Assembly: GCA_030591525.1 (NCBI GenBank)
Contig: JAUVAV010000015.1
Coordinates: 1-64,000 of the forward strand
Source of the DNA: a candidate division FCPU426 bacterium
Lineage (GTDB): Bacteria > Oederibacteriota > JAAXVQ01 > JAUVAV01
DNA: 64,000 nucleotides
Direction of reading: 5' to 3'
Part shown: piece by piece, positions 51,134 to 59,479 of the stretch
Numbering within the stretch: position 1 is the stretch's first letter
Layout: each line of letters starts with the position of its first letter
Position numbers and translations under genes: made by a program
Notes under the pieces: model-generated
The model's input: only the letters and a program-made list of their open reading frames with translations
Told to the model about the DNA's origin: nothing
Databases searched by the model: none

Positions 51134-52096
51134 ATGGCAAATGTTTCCATGAAGCAATTATTAGAAGCCGGGGTCCATTTTGGACATCAGACGCGTCGTT
51201 GGAACCCTAAGATGGCCCGTTATATTTACGGTGAACGCAACGGTATTTACATTATAGATCTGCAAAAAACCGTAAAAAAACTGAAGGAAGCCATGAAATT
51301 CATACGTGAAATAGTCAGCCGGGGCGAGAAAATTCTTTTTGTGGGTACCAAGAAACAGGCCAAGATTTCCATTCAGGAGGAAGCTGCCCGTTGCGGAATG
51401 TTTTTTGTTAGTCAGCGTTGGTTGGGCGGTACGCTGACTAATTTCCAGACTATCAAAAAAACCATTACGAGAATGAAGGACCTTGAGCTCCACCTGGAAG
51501 ACGGATCTCTGGAGAAACTTCCCAAAAAAGAGCGGTTGCATCTGGCCAAGGAACTGGCTAAAATGCAGCGCTCGGTTGGCGGAATTAAGGACATCGAAGC
51601 TCTGCCCGGGGCGATGTTTGTGGTAGATACCAAGAAAGAACACAACGCACTTCTCGAAGCCCGGAAATTGGGTATTCCGATTGTGGGAGTCGTGGATTCT
51701 AATTGTGATCCGGACGAGGTGGATTATATTATACCGGGTAATGACGATGCCATCCGCGCCGTCCGGCTGATTTCAAGCATGATCGCTGAGTCCGCGCTGG
51801 AAGGCGAGGAGATCCGGCGCCGGGAATTAGAAAGACAAAAGAAAGAAGCGGAAGATGCCGGTGAGTCGAAAGATACCGGTGAGTCGGAAGATGCGGGTGA
51901 GTCGGAAGATGCCGGTAAGTTGGAAGATGATGAGAAAGCTGTAAAGACGGAAACGGGCGGGGAAGTTGGCGGAATCCAGGCAGTAAAAGAGCCCGGAGCA
52001 GGCCCGCAGCCGGCGGCTGATGAAAGCAAACTACCGCCGGAGCAGGATGTTCCCGCAGCCAACGATACTACGGATGAATCTCCGGTAGAAGTGTAA
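51134..52096 (+). CDS. rpsB: 30S ribosomal protein S2 with acidic C-terminal extension
   Basis: 320 residues; the S2 body (about residues 1-235) is normal: [38 protein letters not shown] and [20 protein letters not shown] highly acidic tail of about 85 residues follows, beginning with four copies of an 18-bp repeat that encodes ED-x-GES. ATG 51134 follows GAGAGGGGAAAAAAGT. First gene of the translation and lipid block that runs to proS. Confidence 0.96.
   Translation: MANVSMKQLLEAGVHFGHQTRRWNPKMARYIYGERNGIYIIDLQKTVKKLKEAMKFIREIVSRGEKILFVGTKKQAKISIQEEAARCGMFFVSQRWLGGTLTNFQTIKKTITRMKDLELHLEDGSLEKLPKKERLHLAKELAKMQRSVGGIKDIEALPGAMFVVDTKKEHNALLEARKLGIPIVGVVDSNCDPDEVDYIIPGNDDAIRAVRLISSMIAESALEGEEIRRRELERQKKEAEDAGESKDTGESEDAGESEDAGKLEDDEKAVKTETGGEVGGIQAVKEPGAGPQPAADESKLPPEQDVPAANDTTDESPVEV
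51851..51922 (+). repeat. Four 18-bp tandem repeats in rpsB
   Basis: GAAGATGCCGGTGAGTCG and three variants in tandem, giving a Glu-Asp-x-Gly-Glu-Ser periodicity in the S2 tail. An in-frame unit, so copy number could vary without breaking the gene. Confidence 0.85.
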
Positions 52097-52121
52097 AAGC
52101 AGGGAGGAGAAAATAAAGAGT

Positions 52122-52718
52122 ATGAGTATTTCAGCAACGATGGTAAAAGAACTACGCGAAAAAACCGGTGTCGGAATGATGGAATGCAAAACCGCGCTAA
52201 AGGAAAGCGAGGGTGATTTAGAAAAGGCGGTGATATATCTTCGCGAACGCGGACTGGCGAGCGCGGCCAAGAAAGCCGGGCGGGTGGCAGCCGATGGGAC
52301 GGTGACAGCCTATATTCATGCCGGGGGCAAGCTGGGGGTTTTAATAGAGCTAAACTCTGAAACTGATTTTGTGGCTAAGACCGAGGATTTCCAAAAACTG
52401 GCGCGGGACTTAGCCATGCATGTGGCAGCAGCCCATCCGCTATATGTAAGACGGGAGGAAGTGCCGGCCGAGGTTATCCAGCAGGAGCGTGAAATTTTTA
52501 AAGCCCAAATGGCGGAAGCTAAAAAACCGGCGGAAATCATGGAAAAAATTATTGCCGGAAAACTGGATAAGTATTTTGAAGAGCATTGCCTGCTGGAGCA
52601 GAATTTTGTCAAAGAGCCGGATAAAAAAATCAGCCAGTTGATAGGGGAAATGGTGGCCAAAGTCGGAGAGAATATTCAGGTCCGCCGTTTTATGCGCTTC
52701 AAGGTGGGAGAGGAGTAG
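52122..52718 (+). CDS. tsf: Translation elongation factor Ts
   Basis: 198 residues, the short EF-Ts form. The N-terminal VKELREKTGVGMMECKTAL is the EF-Tu-binding helix, and LNSETDFVAK the core signature with the TDF motif. One core subdomain rather than two, as in other short forms such as Thermus. GCAGGAGGAGAAAA-type site precedes the ATG. Follows rpsB after 25 bases. Confidence 0.96.
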   Translation: MSISATMVKELREKTGVGMMECKTALKESEGDLEKAVIYLRERGLASAAKKAGRVAADGTVTAYIHAGGKLGVLIELNSETDFVAKTEDFQKLARDLAMHVAAAHPLYVRREEVPAEVIQQEREIFKAQMAEAKKPAEIMEKIIAGKLDKYFEEHCLLEQNFVKEPDKKISQLIGEMVAKVGENIQVRRFMRFKVGEE

Positions 52719-52726
52719 TTTCCATA

Positions 52727-53452
52727 GTGTCCCCGCCGCGAGCGAAGCCGAAATACCGGCGTATTCTGTTAAAATTATCCGGAGAAGTTTTGTCCGGGGA
52801 AAATGGATTCGGCGTTGATCAACAAGCCGTGGGATGGATGGCGCAACAGATCGCCGGGCTTAAGCAGTTGGGCGTGGAAGTTGCGATAATAATCGGCGGC
52901 GGAAATATTGTGCGCGGAATACGGGCGGCTTCCCAGGGCATGGACCGCATGACTGCGGATTATATGGGCATGCTGGCCACGGTTATCAACGGACTGGCTA
53001 TTCGGGACGGACTTGAGAAGCTTCGCATTCCGGTGAGAGTACATACTGCGGTGGAAATCCCGAAATTGGCCGAGACATATTATGCGCGCCGGGTGGTTAG
53101 TCAATTAAAAAAGGGACGGGTAGTAATTCTAGCCGGGGGTACCGGCAGTCCTTATTTTTCGACTGACACGGCAGCCGCCTTACGGGCGGTGGAAATCGGC
53201 GCAGAGGTTATACTTAAAGCCACCAATGTAGACGGTGTTTACTCCGCCGATCCGCATAAAGATCCCCGGGCCCAACGCTTTAAGGAAATAGAATACATGG
53301 AAGTTGTGCGGCGCCGATTGCAGGTTATGGATATCACGGCCATTACACTTTGCATGGAAAATCATATTCCCCTGATAATTTTTAATTATAAACACGGAAG
53401 CAATATCCGGGATGTAGTACTCGGAAAGCGTATTGGTACCCTGGTGCATTAA
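52727..53452 (+). CDS. pyrH: UMP kinase
   Basis: 241 residues, amino-acid-kinase fold. LLKLSGEVLSG at the start, IIGGGNIVRG the phosphate loop, GGTGSPYFSTDTAAALRA and KATNVDGVYSADPHKD the nucleotide-binding motifs. Starts at GTG 52727, eight bases after tsf. Phosphorylates UMP for all pyrimidine nucleotides. Followed by element B3, which separates it from frr by 236 bases. Confidence 0.96.
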   Translation: MSPPRAKPKYRRILLKLSGEVLSGENGFGVDQQAVGWMAQQIAGLKQLGVEVAIIIGGGNIVRGIRAASQGMDRMTADYMGMLATVINGLAIRDGLEKLRIPVRVHTAVEIPKLAETYYARRVVSQLKKGRVVILAGGTGSPYFSTDTAAALRAVEIGAEVILKATNVDGVYSADPHKDPRAQRFKEIEYMEVVRRRLQVMDITAITLCMENHIPLIIFNYKHGSNIRDVVLGKRIGTLVH

Positions 53453-53456
53453 ATTA

Positions 53457-53476
53457 CTCCGCCCTGAAGGGTGGAG
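53457..53476. repeat. CTCCGCCC inverted repeat after pyrH
   Basis: CTCCGCCCTGAAGGGTGGAG, the same stem type as at 23388-23407, seven bases after the pyrH stop region. Confidence 0.6.
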
Positions 53477-53489
53477 AATTTGATCCTAG

Positions 53490-53650
53490 GAGCCTGTCGG
53501 GCTTAGGCACAAAAGCGGGTTTTAATCACTCTTCCCCCTTTGAAAAAGGGGGATTGAGGGGGATTTTGAACAGATAGGTGTGCGTTTTTTCAATAAATCC
53601 CCCCGGCCCCCTTTACAAAAGGGGGAGAAAAACTTAAGTCCGACAAACTC
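53490..53650. mobile_element. Family B palindromic element, copy B3
   Basis: 161 bp between CTAG at 53486-53489 and CTAG at 53651-53654. Ends GAGCCTGTCGGGCTTAGGC and GTCCGACAAACTC. The best preserved copy, with both CTAG flanks. It lies inside the otherwise compact pyrH-frr operon. Confidence 0.8.
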
Positions 53651-53688
53651 CTAGTAAGACAAGGGACAGAGAATTTTGGAGGTGAAAA

Positions 53689-54261
53689 ATGCCGGTTGGT
53701 GATACGCCCGAAACGGTCTATCAAGAGACAAAAAACCGCATGTCCAAGACTTTGGAGGTGCTAAAGCATGAATATGCTGCGGTTCGGACCGGGCGGGCCT
53801 CAGCAGCCATATTAGATACTGTTCGGGTTGATTACTATGGCAGTTCCATGCCCATAAACCAGGTTGCCTCGGTCGGCGGACCGGATGCCCGCACCCTGGA
53901 GATTAAACCTTGGGATGGAAGTATTTTACCGGAAATGGAACGTGCAATTTTAAAAGCCAATCTCGGCATTACTCCCATGAACGACGGTAAGATTATTCGT
54001 CTGGTTTTTCCTCCCCTAAACGAGGAACGCCGGCGCGAATTAGTAAAACAAGTTTGCAAAATAGCCGAGGAAATACGGGTGGAAATTCGCGGTCACCGCC
54101 GCCGGGCTATGGAGAGCCTCAAAACCATGAAAAAGGAGAAAGCCCTGGGCGAGGACGAGGAAAAAGCCGCGGAGCAAAAGATTCAAAAATTAACCGAAGA
54201 GTATATTACCCAGGTTGATGAAACTACCCGGCATAAAGAGCAGGAGTTAATGGAAGTTTAA
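53689..54261 (+). CDS. frr: Ribosome recycling factor
   Basis: 190 residues. Frees ribosomes after termination with EF-G. The family pattern is complete: LKHEYAAVRTGRASAAILD, VDYYGSSMPINQVASV, LEIKPWD, LGITPMNDGKIIRL and RRELVKQVCKIAEE. GGAGGTGAAAA precedes the ATG. Any transcript from rpsB must read through element B3 to reach it. Confidence 0.96.
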   Translation: MPVGDTPETVYQETKNRMSKTLEVLKHEYAAVRTGRASAAILDTVRVDYYGSSMPINQVASVGGPDARTLEIKPWDGSILPEMERAILKANLGITPMNDGKIIRLVFPPLNEERRRELVKQVCKIAEEIRVEIRGHRRRAMESLKTMKKEKALGEDEEKAAEQKIQKLTEEYITQVDETTRHKEQELMEV

Positions 54262-54306
54262 ATTGAGCCGCTACCTTGCTCCGGCGTCCGGCCAGCCAAA
54301 GAAAAA

Positions 54307-55053
54307 ATGACAGCGTCCTCCCAGACTTCCCATATGAAAATACACCTGGATACTAAATGTCTCCCCCGGCATATTGCTGTCATTATGGACGGTAACGGCC
54401 GCTGGGCCAGGCGCCGCGGTCTCCCACGCGTGGAAGGCCACCGGGAAGGCATGAATTCCGTACGCAGTATTATTCAAACTTGCGGTGAGATAGGAGTTTC
54501 CTATTTAACCTTGTACGCCTTTTCCACCGAGAATTGGAAGCGTCCCCGCGGCGAGATCCGGTTTCTCATGAAGCTTTTAGTGGAATATTTCAAGCGGGAG
54601 ATTTCCGAGCTGCATGGCCGGGGTGTGCGCATTCGTATGCTGGGAAGGCGGGAGCCCATACCGGCCGGAGTTTTAACCAGCATTGATAATGCTGTGAGGC
54701 TAACCCGCGATAATCGCGGGTTGAATCTCAATCTGGCGTTTAATTACGGGGGGCGCCGGGAAATACTGGACGCGGTCGATACCTGGCTGCAAATGAAGCC
54801 GCGTCCCGGATTGACCGAAGAAATATTCAGCCGGGTTTTGTATACGGGCGGCATTCCGGATCCGGATTTGCTGATAAGAACCTCGGGTGAATACCGTATT
54901 TCCAATTTTCTGCTCTGGCAGCTGGCCTATGCCGAGATTGTAGTCAGTCCGGTTTTATGGCCGGCTTTTCGCCGGCCGGAATTAATGCAGGTTCTGGCCG
55001 AGTATCAGCGCCGCGAGCGGCGCTTCGGCGGAGTGAGGCCGGTCCATGCTTAA
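54307..55053 (+). CDS. uppS: Undecaprenyl diphosphate synthase
   Basis: 248 residues. Makes the C55 lipid carrier from FPP and IPP. HIAVIMDGNGRWARRRG holds the catalytic Asp of the DGNGRWA motif; YAFSTENWKRP and the C-terminal DLLIRTSGEYRISNFLLWQ are conserved. ATG 54307 is used; the family core starts at about residue 20. It overlaps cdsA by eight bases. Confidence 0.96.
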   Translation: MTASSQTSHMKIHLDTKCLPRHIAVIMDGNGRWARRRGLPRVEGHREGMNSVRSIIQTCGEIGVSYLTLYAFSTENWKRPRGEIRFLMKLLVEYFKREISELHGRGVRIRMLGRREPIPAGVLTSIDNAVRLTRDNRGLNLNLAFNYGGRREILDAVDTWLQMKPRPGLTEEIFSRVLYTGGIPDPDLLIRTSGEYRISNFLLWQLAYAEIVVSPVLWPAFRRPELMQVLAEYQRRERRFGGVRPVHA

Positions 55054-55882
55054 ACGGATAATCGTGGCTCTGGTGTTTCTACCGGCCTTTGTATGGTTAC
55101 TTACCCTGCCAAACCCGGAACCTTTTTTTGTTTTTTACTTCCTGCTGCTGGCAGCCGCTTTGCTGGAAATGGGACGGCTGATCCAGGCACGCGGTCTGAG
55201 CCTGAGATGGAGCATAAGCCTCCCCATAGTTATGCTAATGTGCCTGGCGGCCGGTTATTGCCGGGAACTGGGGAATGTTTTTTCCTGGTCGTCCGGTACC
55301 ATGCTCTGGACAATCATTATCAGCGCCGTGCTTTTATTGAGCCTGCGCGAAATATTGTTCGGCCGGATTGAAACCATTTTTTTAAATATCAGCGCCAATG
55401 TTCTGGCAATCTTAATCATCGGCGGCATGGGAAGTTTCGTCTTTCTGCTGCGCGGTCTGCCGCAAGGGTCATGGTGGCTTTGTATCCTGTTTGGTTTTAA
55501 TTGGATCTACGACGGCGGGGCCTTGTTCTGTGGAAAATATTTCGGGCGGCATAAATTGGCACCGGCCATATCGCCGGCTAAGACCATAGAGGGTTTAATC
55601 GGCGGAATTGCGGTTAACGCCGTAATTGCGATTATAGCTTATCTCACATTTCTTCCCCCCACGCTGGGTTTCTCCCTGGCCGGATTTGCGGGCTTGGGAA
55701 TGCTGATGGGTTTGCTGGCTCAGGCCGGTGATCTGCTCGAATCAGTGCTCAAGCGTTGGTCGGGAACCAAGAACTCTGCGGGATTTATTCCCGGACATGG
55801 CGGAGTACTTGATAAAATTGACAGCAGCTTTTTTACCGCCCCCTTGCTTTATGCCGTGGCGCGGATATTAATGGGCGCATGA
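55046..55882 (+). CDS. cdsA: Phosphatidate cytidylyltransferase
   Basis: 278 residues with about seven to eight membrane helices. Makes CDP-diacylglycerol. SPAKTIEGLIGG and the C-terminal signature LKRWSGTKNSAGFIPGHGGVLDKIDS are present. The signature normally has KDxG and DRxD; here it reads KNSAG and DKID, an Asp to Asn change at a usually conserved place. Overlaps both neighbours. Confidence 0.92.
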   Translation: MLKRIIVALVFLPAFVWLLTLPNPEPFFVFYFLLLAAALLEMGRLIQARGLSLRWSISLPIVMLMCLAAGYCRELGNVFSWSSGTMLWTIIISAVLLLSLREILFGRIETIFLNISANVLAILIIGGMGSFVFLLRGLPQGSWWLCILFGFNWIYDGGALFCGKYFGRHKLAPAISPAKTIEGLIGGIAVNAVIAIIAYLTFLPPTLGFSLAGFAGLGMLMGLLAQAGDLLESVLKRWSGTKNSAGFIPGHGGVLDKIDSSFFTAPLLYAVARILMGA

Positions 55883-57051
55883 GCCGCGGGCGGGGGATAA
55901 TACTGCTCGGGTCTACGGGTTCCATAGGCCGCTCCACGCTCGAAGTTGTGGCCCGCCATCCCGGCCGCTGGAGAATAATTGCCCTGGCAGCCAATAGTAA
56001 TATAAGGCTGCTGCTTCGCCAGACGAAAATCTTCAAACCCCAAGTCATCGCCATCGCCGATCCCGGGGCGGCGGAAAAAATACAGGAGACCTTTAGAACC
56101 TGGAACCGGCCGCCCCGGGTATTGGCCGGCCGCCAGGGTATCCGGAAAGCCGCAACGCTTCCCGGGGCGGACCTGGTAGTTTCGGCTATCGTGGGCACTG
56201 CCGGATTATTGCCGACATTGGATGCAATCCGGTCCGGAAAAGATATCGCTCTGGCCAACAAGGAAACCCTGGTCATGGCCGGAGATTTAATTATTCGGGC
56301 GGTGAAAAAATACGGAGTAAAATTATTGCCCGTGGATTCCGAACACGCGGCTTTGGCGCAATGCCTGCGCGGGCATGAAGGTGTTCCGGTGCGCCGTTTG
56401 ATTTTAACCGCCTCGGGCGGACCTTTTGCTCAAGTCCCGGCCGCGCAGCTGCGAAAAGTTACAGCGCAGAAGGCGCTCCGACATCCGACCTGGTTAATGG
56501 GGCCTAAGATTACGGTGGACTCCTCCACCCTGATGAATAAAGGCCTGGAAGTTATCGAAGCGCACCATCTTTTTGGCATCCCCTATGACCGGATTGAGGT
56601 GGTTATTCATTCTCAGAGTATTGTGCATTCCCTGGTGGAATTCATCGACGGTTCAGTCCTGGCGCAAATGTCCTCGCCGGATATGCGGCTGCCGATCCAG
56701 ACCGCTTTGACAGATCCAGAAAGAATCAGCGGGATGGTCAAGCCGCTGAGATTTAAGTCCGGCCTGGATTTGAGTTTTGGTCCTCCGGATCACCGGCGTT
56801 TTCCCTGCCTGCGAATAGCTTGCCAAGCCGGCCAAAGGGCCGGGACCGCGCCCACGGTATTAAACGCGGCTAATGAGACGGCAGTCCAGGCTTTTCTTGA
56901 CCGCCGGCTCGATTTCATGGGGATTCCCCGGGTGGTTTCCCGGGTCTTGCGAAGACACCGGAACAACGAGAAAGCGAATATAAAAAACATACTGAAAGCG
57001 GATGCCTGGGCGCGGGGTGCCGCAAAGGAGGCAATAAAATGCAGTTTATGA
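55879..57051 (+). CDS. dxr: 1-deoxy-D-xylulose 5-phosphate reductoisomerase
   Basis: 390 residues. Second step of the MEP isoprenoid route. GSTGSIGRSTLEV is the NADPH loop, ALANKETLVMAG and PVDSEHAALAQCL hold metal and substrate residues, and LTASGGPF and GPKITVDSSTLMNKGLE complete the active site. It overlaps cdsA by four bases and rseP by thirteen. Confidence 0.96.
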   Translation: MSRGRGIILLGSTGSIGRSTLEVVARHPGRWRIIALAANSNIRLLLRQTKIFKPQVIAIADPGAAEKIQETFRTWNRPPRVLAGRQGIRKAATLPGADLVVSAIVGTAGLLPTLDAIRSGKDIALANKETLVMAGDLIIRAVKKYGVKLLPVDSEHAALAQCLRGHEGVPVRRLILTASGGPFAQVPAAQLRKVTAQKALRHPTWLMGPKITVDSSTLMNKGLEVIEAHHLFGIPYDRIEVVIHSQSIVHSLVEFIDGSVLAQMSSPDMRLPIQTALTDPERISGMVKPLRFKSGLDLSFGPPDHRRFPCLRIACQAGQRAGTAPTVLNAANETAVQAFLDRRLDFMGIPRVVSRVLRRHRNNEKANIKNILKADAWARGAAKEAIKCSL

Positions 57052-58400
57052 CTATTCTATTCGGAGGGCTGGTTGTTTTAGGGGTTTTGATATTTGTTCA
57101 TGAGTTGGGCCATTTCCTGACAGCCAAGGCCGGCGGGATTCGGGTCTTGAAATTTTCCCTGGGTTTTGGGCGTAAATTGCTCGGCTTTAAATGGAAGGGA
57201 ACCGAATACCTGATCTCCATGCTGCCATTGGGCGGATATGTAAAGATGGCGGGTGAAAGTCCTCAGGAAGCGAATTTTGAGGCCTTTCAGCCGGGTGATT
57301 ATTTTTCGCGGCCCTGGTGGATACGATTTTTAGTCTCACTGGCCGGACCAACGGCTAATTTCTTGACCGCGATTTTGGTGCTCGGCATGCTTTTTTGGAT
57401 TGGGTTTATGGTTCCTTTGGCGCCTCCCCAGATTACGCTGGTTGAAAAAGATTCTCCGGCCGCTGCGGCCGGCATAATATCCGGGGATGTTATAACCGCT
57501 CTGGAAAACCAACCGGTAGAGGATTGGGGGAAATTTGCCGGCCGGTTAAACCAACTTTGCAGCGAGCGTAAGGGCGGCGTAATCAAATTGACAATTAAGC
57601 GTCAAGACCGGAATTATGCCCGCTCCGTGACTCCGGCTTGGGATGAAAAATTAGAGCGCTGGCGTTTGGGAGTTGCGATTGCCCCGGCGGCTACCAGTAT
57701 TATTGACAGGGTTTATGTCGGCACTCCGGCCGAACTGGGGGGAGTTAAAAAGGGCGACCGGATTATAGCGATAGAAGGAGAGCCGATTTGGACCAAACAT
57801 GAGTTTCAAACCCTGGTTTGGCCCCGGGCTGAGCAGCTTACCCGGATTAGCATTCAACGCGGAGAACAAGAACTGGAACTGCAAGTAAAGCCCATGGTCC
57901 AGCACCTGCCGGAGCAGGGCCGGGTGGGCGTTATTGGGGTCAGTTTCCAGGGTTCGGGCCAGGAACAGAAAATCAGGTATCCTTTTTTTCAGGCTTTTAA
58001 CCTGAGTGTTCAGCATACTCGCAATATTTCAAAAATGATATTAGTTTCGCTCGGACAGATGGTAACCGGCCAGATATCAGCCAAGGATTCGATAGGCGGT
58101 CCGATCACTATTATACGCATGGCTGGTCAGGAAGTCCGGGCCGGGATGAAAAATTTCCTTTTTTTCCTGGCCGGCATCTCTATTATGCTGGGAATCCTTA
58201 ACCTGCTGCCTATACCGATTTTAGACGGCGGAACCATGGTCTTCTTTATCATCGAAGGAATTATACGGCGTCCGCTCCCGATTAAAGTCCAGGAAGTATC
58301 CCAGCAGATCGGATTTGCGCTATTAATCGCGCTCATGGTTTTCGCCACCTATAATGATATTTACAAACTGATTGCTTCCATGCTGGGCGGGAAACCTTGA
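57039..58400 (+). CDS. rseP: Site-2 protease RseP
   Basis: 453 residues. Zinc site HELGH near residue 22 in the first helix and NLLPIPILDGG in the last helical part, with two PDZ domains between them (residues about 125-290: LVEKDSPAAAAGIISGDVI and GTPAELGGVKKGDRI). Cuts anti-sigma factors and signal peptide remnants in the membrane; the anti-sigma at 4431 is a possible client, which is only inference. Its stop overlaps the ispG start. Confidence 0.95.
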   Translation: MQFMTILFGGLVVLGVLIFVHELGHFLTAKAGGIRVLKFSLGFGRKLLGFKWKGTEYLISMLPLGGYVKMAGESPQEANFEAFQPGDYFSRPWWIRFLVSLAGPTANFLTAILVLGMLFWIGFMVPLAPPQITLVEKDSPAAAAGIISGDVITALENQPVEDWGKFAGRLNQLCSERKGGVIKLTIKRQDRNYARSVTPAWDEKLERWRLGVAIAPAATSIIDRVYVGTPAELGGVKKGDRIIAIEGEPIWTKHEFQTLVWPRAEQLTRISIQRGEQELELQVKPMVQHLPEQGRVGVIGVSFQGSGQEQKIRYPFFQAFNLSVQHTRNISKMILVSLGQMVTGQISAKDSIGGPITIIRMAGQEVRAGMKNFLFFLAGISIMLGILNLLPIPILDGGTMVFFIIEGIIRRPLPIKVQEVSQQIGFALLIALMVFATYNDIYKLIASMLGGKP

Positions 58401-59476
58401 GTCGTGCCCATCACCTGAGGACCTGCCGCGTCCGGGTGGGCCATCGGATAATAGGTCACGGAGCGCCGGTACTGGTGCAATCCATGACCAATACCCCGAC
58501 GGCTGACGCGCGCGCCACCCTGGCCCAGATCCGCGGTCTGGCTTCGGCCGGATGCGAGCTTATCCGCGTGGCAGTGCCGGATAATTCGGCGGTGGCGGCT
58601 CTGCCTCGAATTATCCAGGGATCGTCCCTGCCCGTTATTGCTGATATTCATTTTGACCATACCCTGGCGCTGGATGCAATTGCCGCCGGGGTGGCCAAGG
58701 TACGTATTAATCCGGGAAATATGGGACAAGATAAGTCCTTGCTGGTGGCCCGGGCCGCAGCCGCGGCCGGAAAATCGGTTCGGATCGGAGTGAATGCCGG
58801 ATCGCTACCGGAACGCGACCGTAAAAAAACCAAAACTCCGGAAGCTTTGGGACGGCTTATGGCACGAACGGCTTTAAGCTATGCCCGGGCTTTTGAAAAA
58901 ACCGGGTTGCGGGAAATAGTGCTTTCCGTAAAAGCCTCGGATATCCAAACCACAATCGCGGCCTATCGCAGCTTGGCTGAGAAAAGCCGCTGGCCCCTGC
59001 ATCTGGGCATCACCGAGGCGGGAGATGAATTGGCCGGCGCTGTAAAAACCGCGGCAGGCTTAAGCCCACTGCTTCTGGACGGGATCGGAGACACCTTGCG
59101 GGTTTCACTTACAGCTGATCCGGTGCAAGAAATTAGAGTGGCTGATCTGCTATTGAGCGCCACCGGAGTTCGCCGCAGGGGAATTGAAATTATCTCCTGC
59201 CCTACCTGCGGGCGTACCACGCTTGATCTGGCCGGAATAGTAAAACAGGTCAAGCAGGCCTTGGCCGGAGAAACCAAACCCCTGACCGTGGCAGTTATGG
59301 GATGCGTGGTCAATGGTCCGGGTGAGGCCCGGCACGCGGATTTCGGTTTGGCCGGCGCGCCGGATGGATCGTTTATGCTATTTGCCAAGGGGCGGCCCCT
59401 GCGCCGCGTGCCAATAGCCCGTGCCGTTGCGGCTTTAAAGGCGGAAGTGGATAAAAAAAAGAAAGGCTGTGATTGA
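58397..59476 (+). CDS. ispG: 4-hydroxy-3-methylbut-2-enyl diphosphate synthase
   Basis: 359 residues. Iron-sulfur enzyme of the MEP route. QSMTNTPTADARATLAQI at the N-terminus, and the cluster Cys in SCPTCGRTTLDL and MGCVVNGPGEARHADFG. Starts at TTG 58397, overlapping the rseP stop by four bases. The barrel is uninterrupted, so this is the short bacterial form. Confidence 0.95.
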   Translation: MSRAHHLRTCRVRVGHRIIGHGAPVLVQSMTNTPTADARATLAQIRGLASAGCELIRVAVPDNSAVAALPRIIQGSSLPVIADIHFDHTLALDAIAAGVAKVRINPGNMGQDKSLLVARAAAAAGKSVRIGVNAGSLPERDRKKTKTPEALGRLMARTALSYARAFEKTGLREIVLSVKASDIQTTIAAYRSLAEKSRWPLHLGITEAGDELAGAVKTAAGLSPLLLDGIGDTLRVSLTADPVQEIRVADLLLSATGVRRRGIEIISCPTCGRTTLDLAGIVKQVKQALAGETKPLTVAVMGCVVNGPGEARHADFGLAGAPDGSFMLFAKGRPLRRVPIARAVAALKAEVDKKKKGCD

Positions 59477-59479
59477 AAT

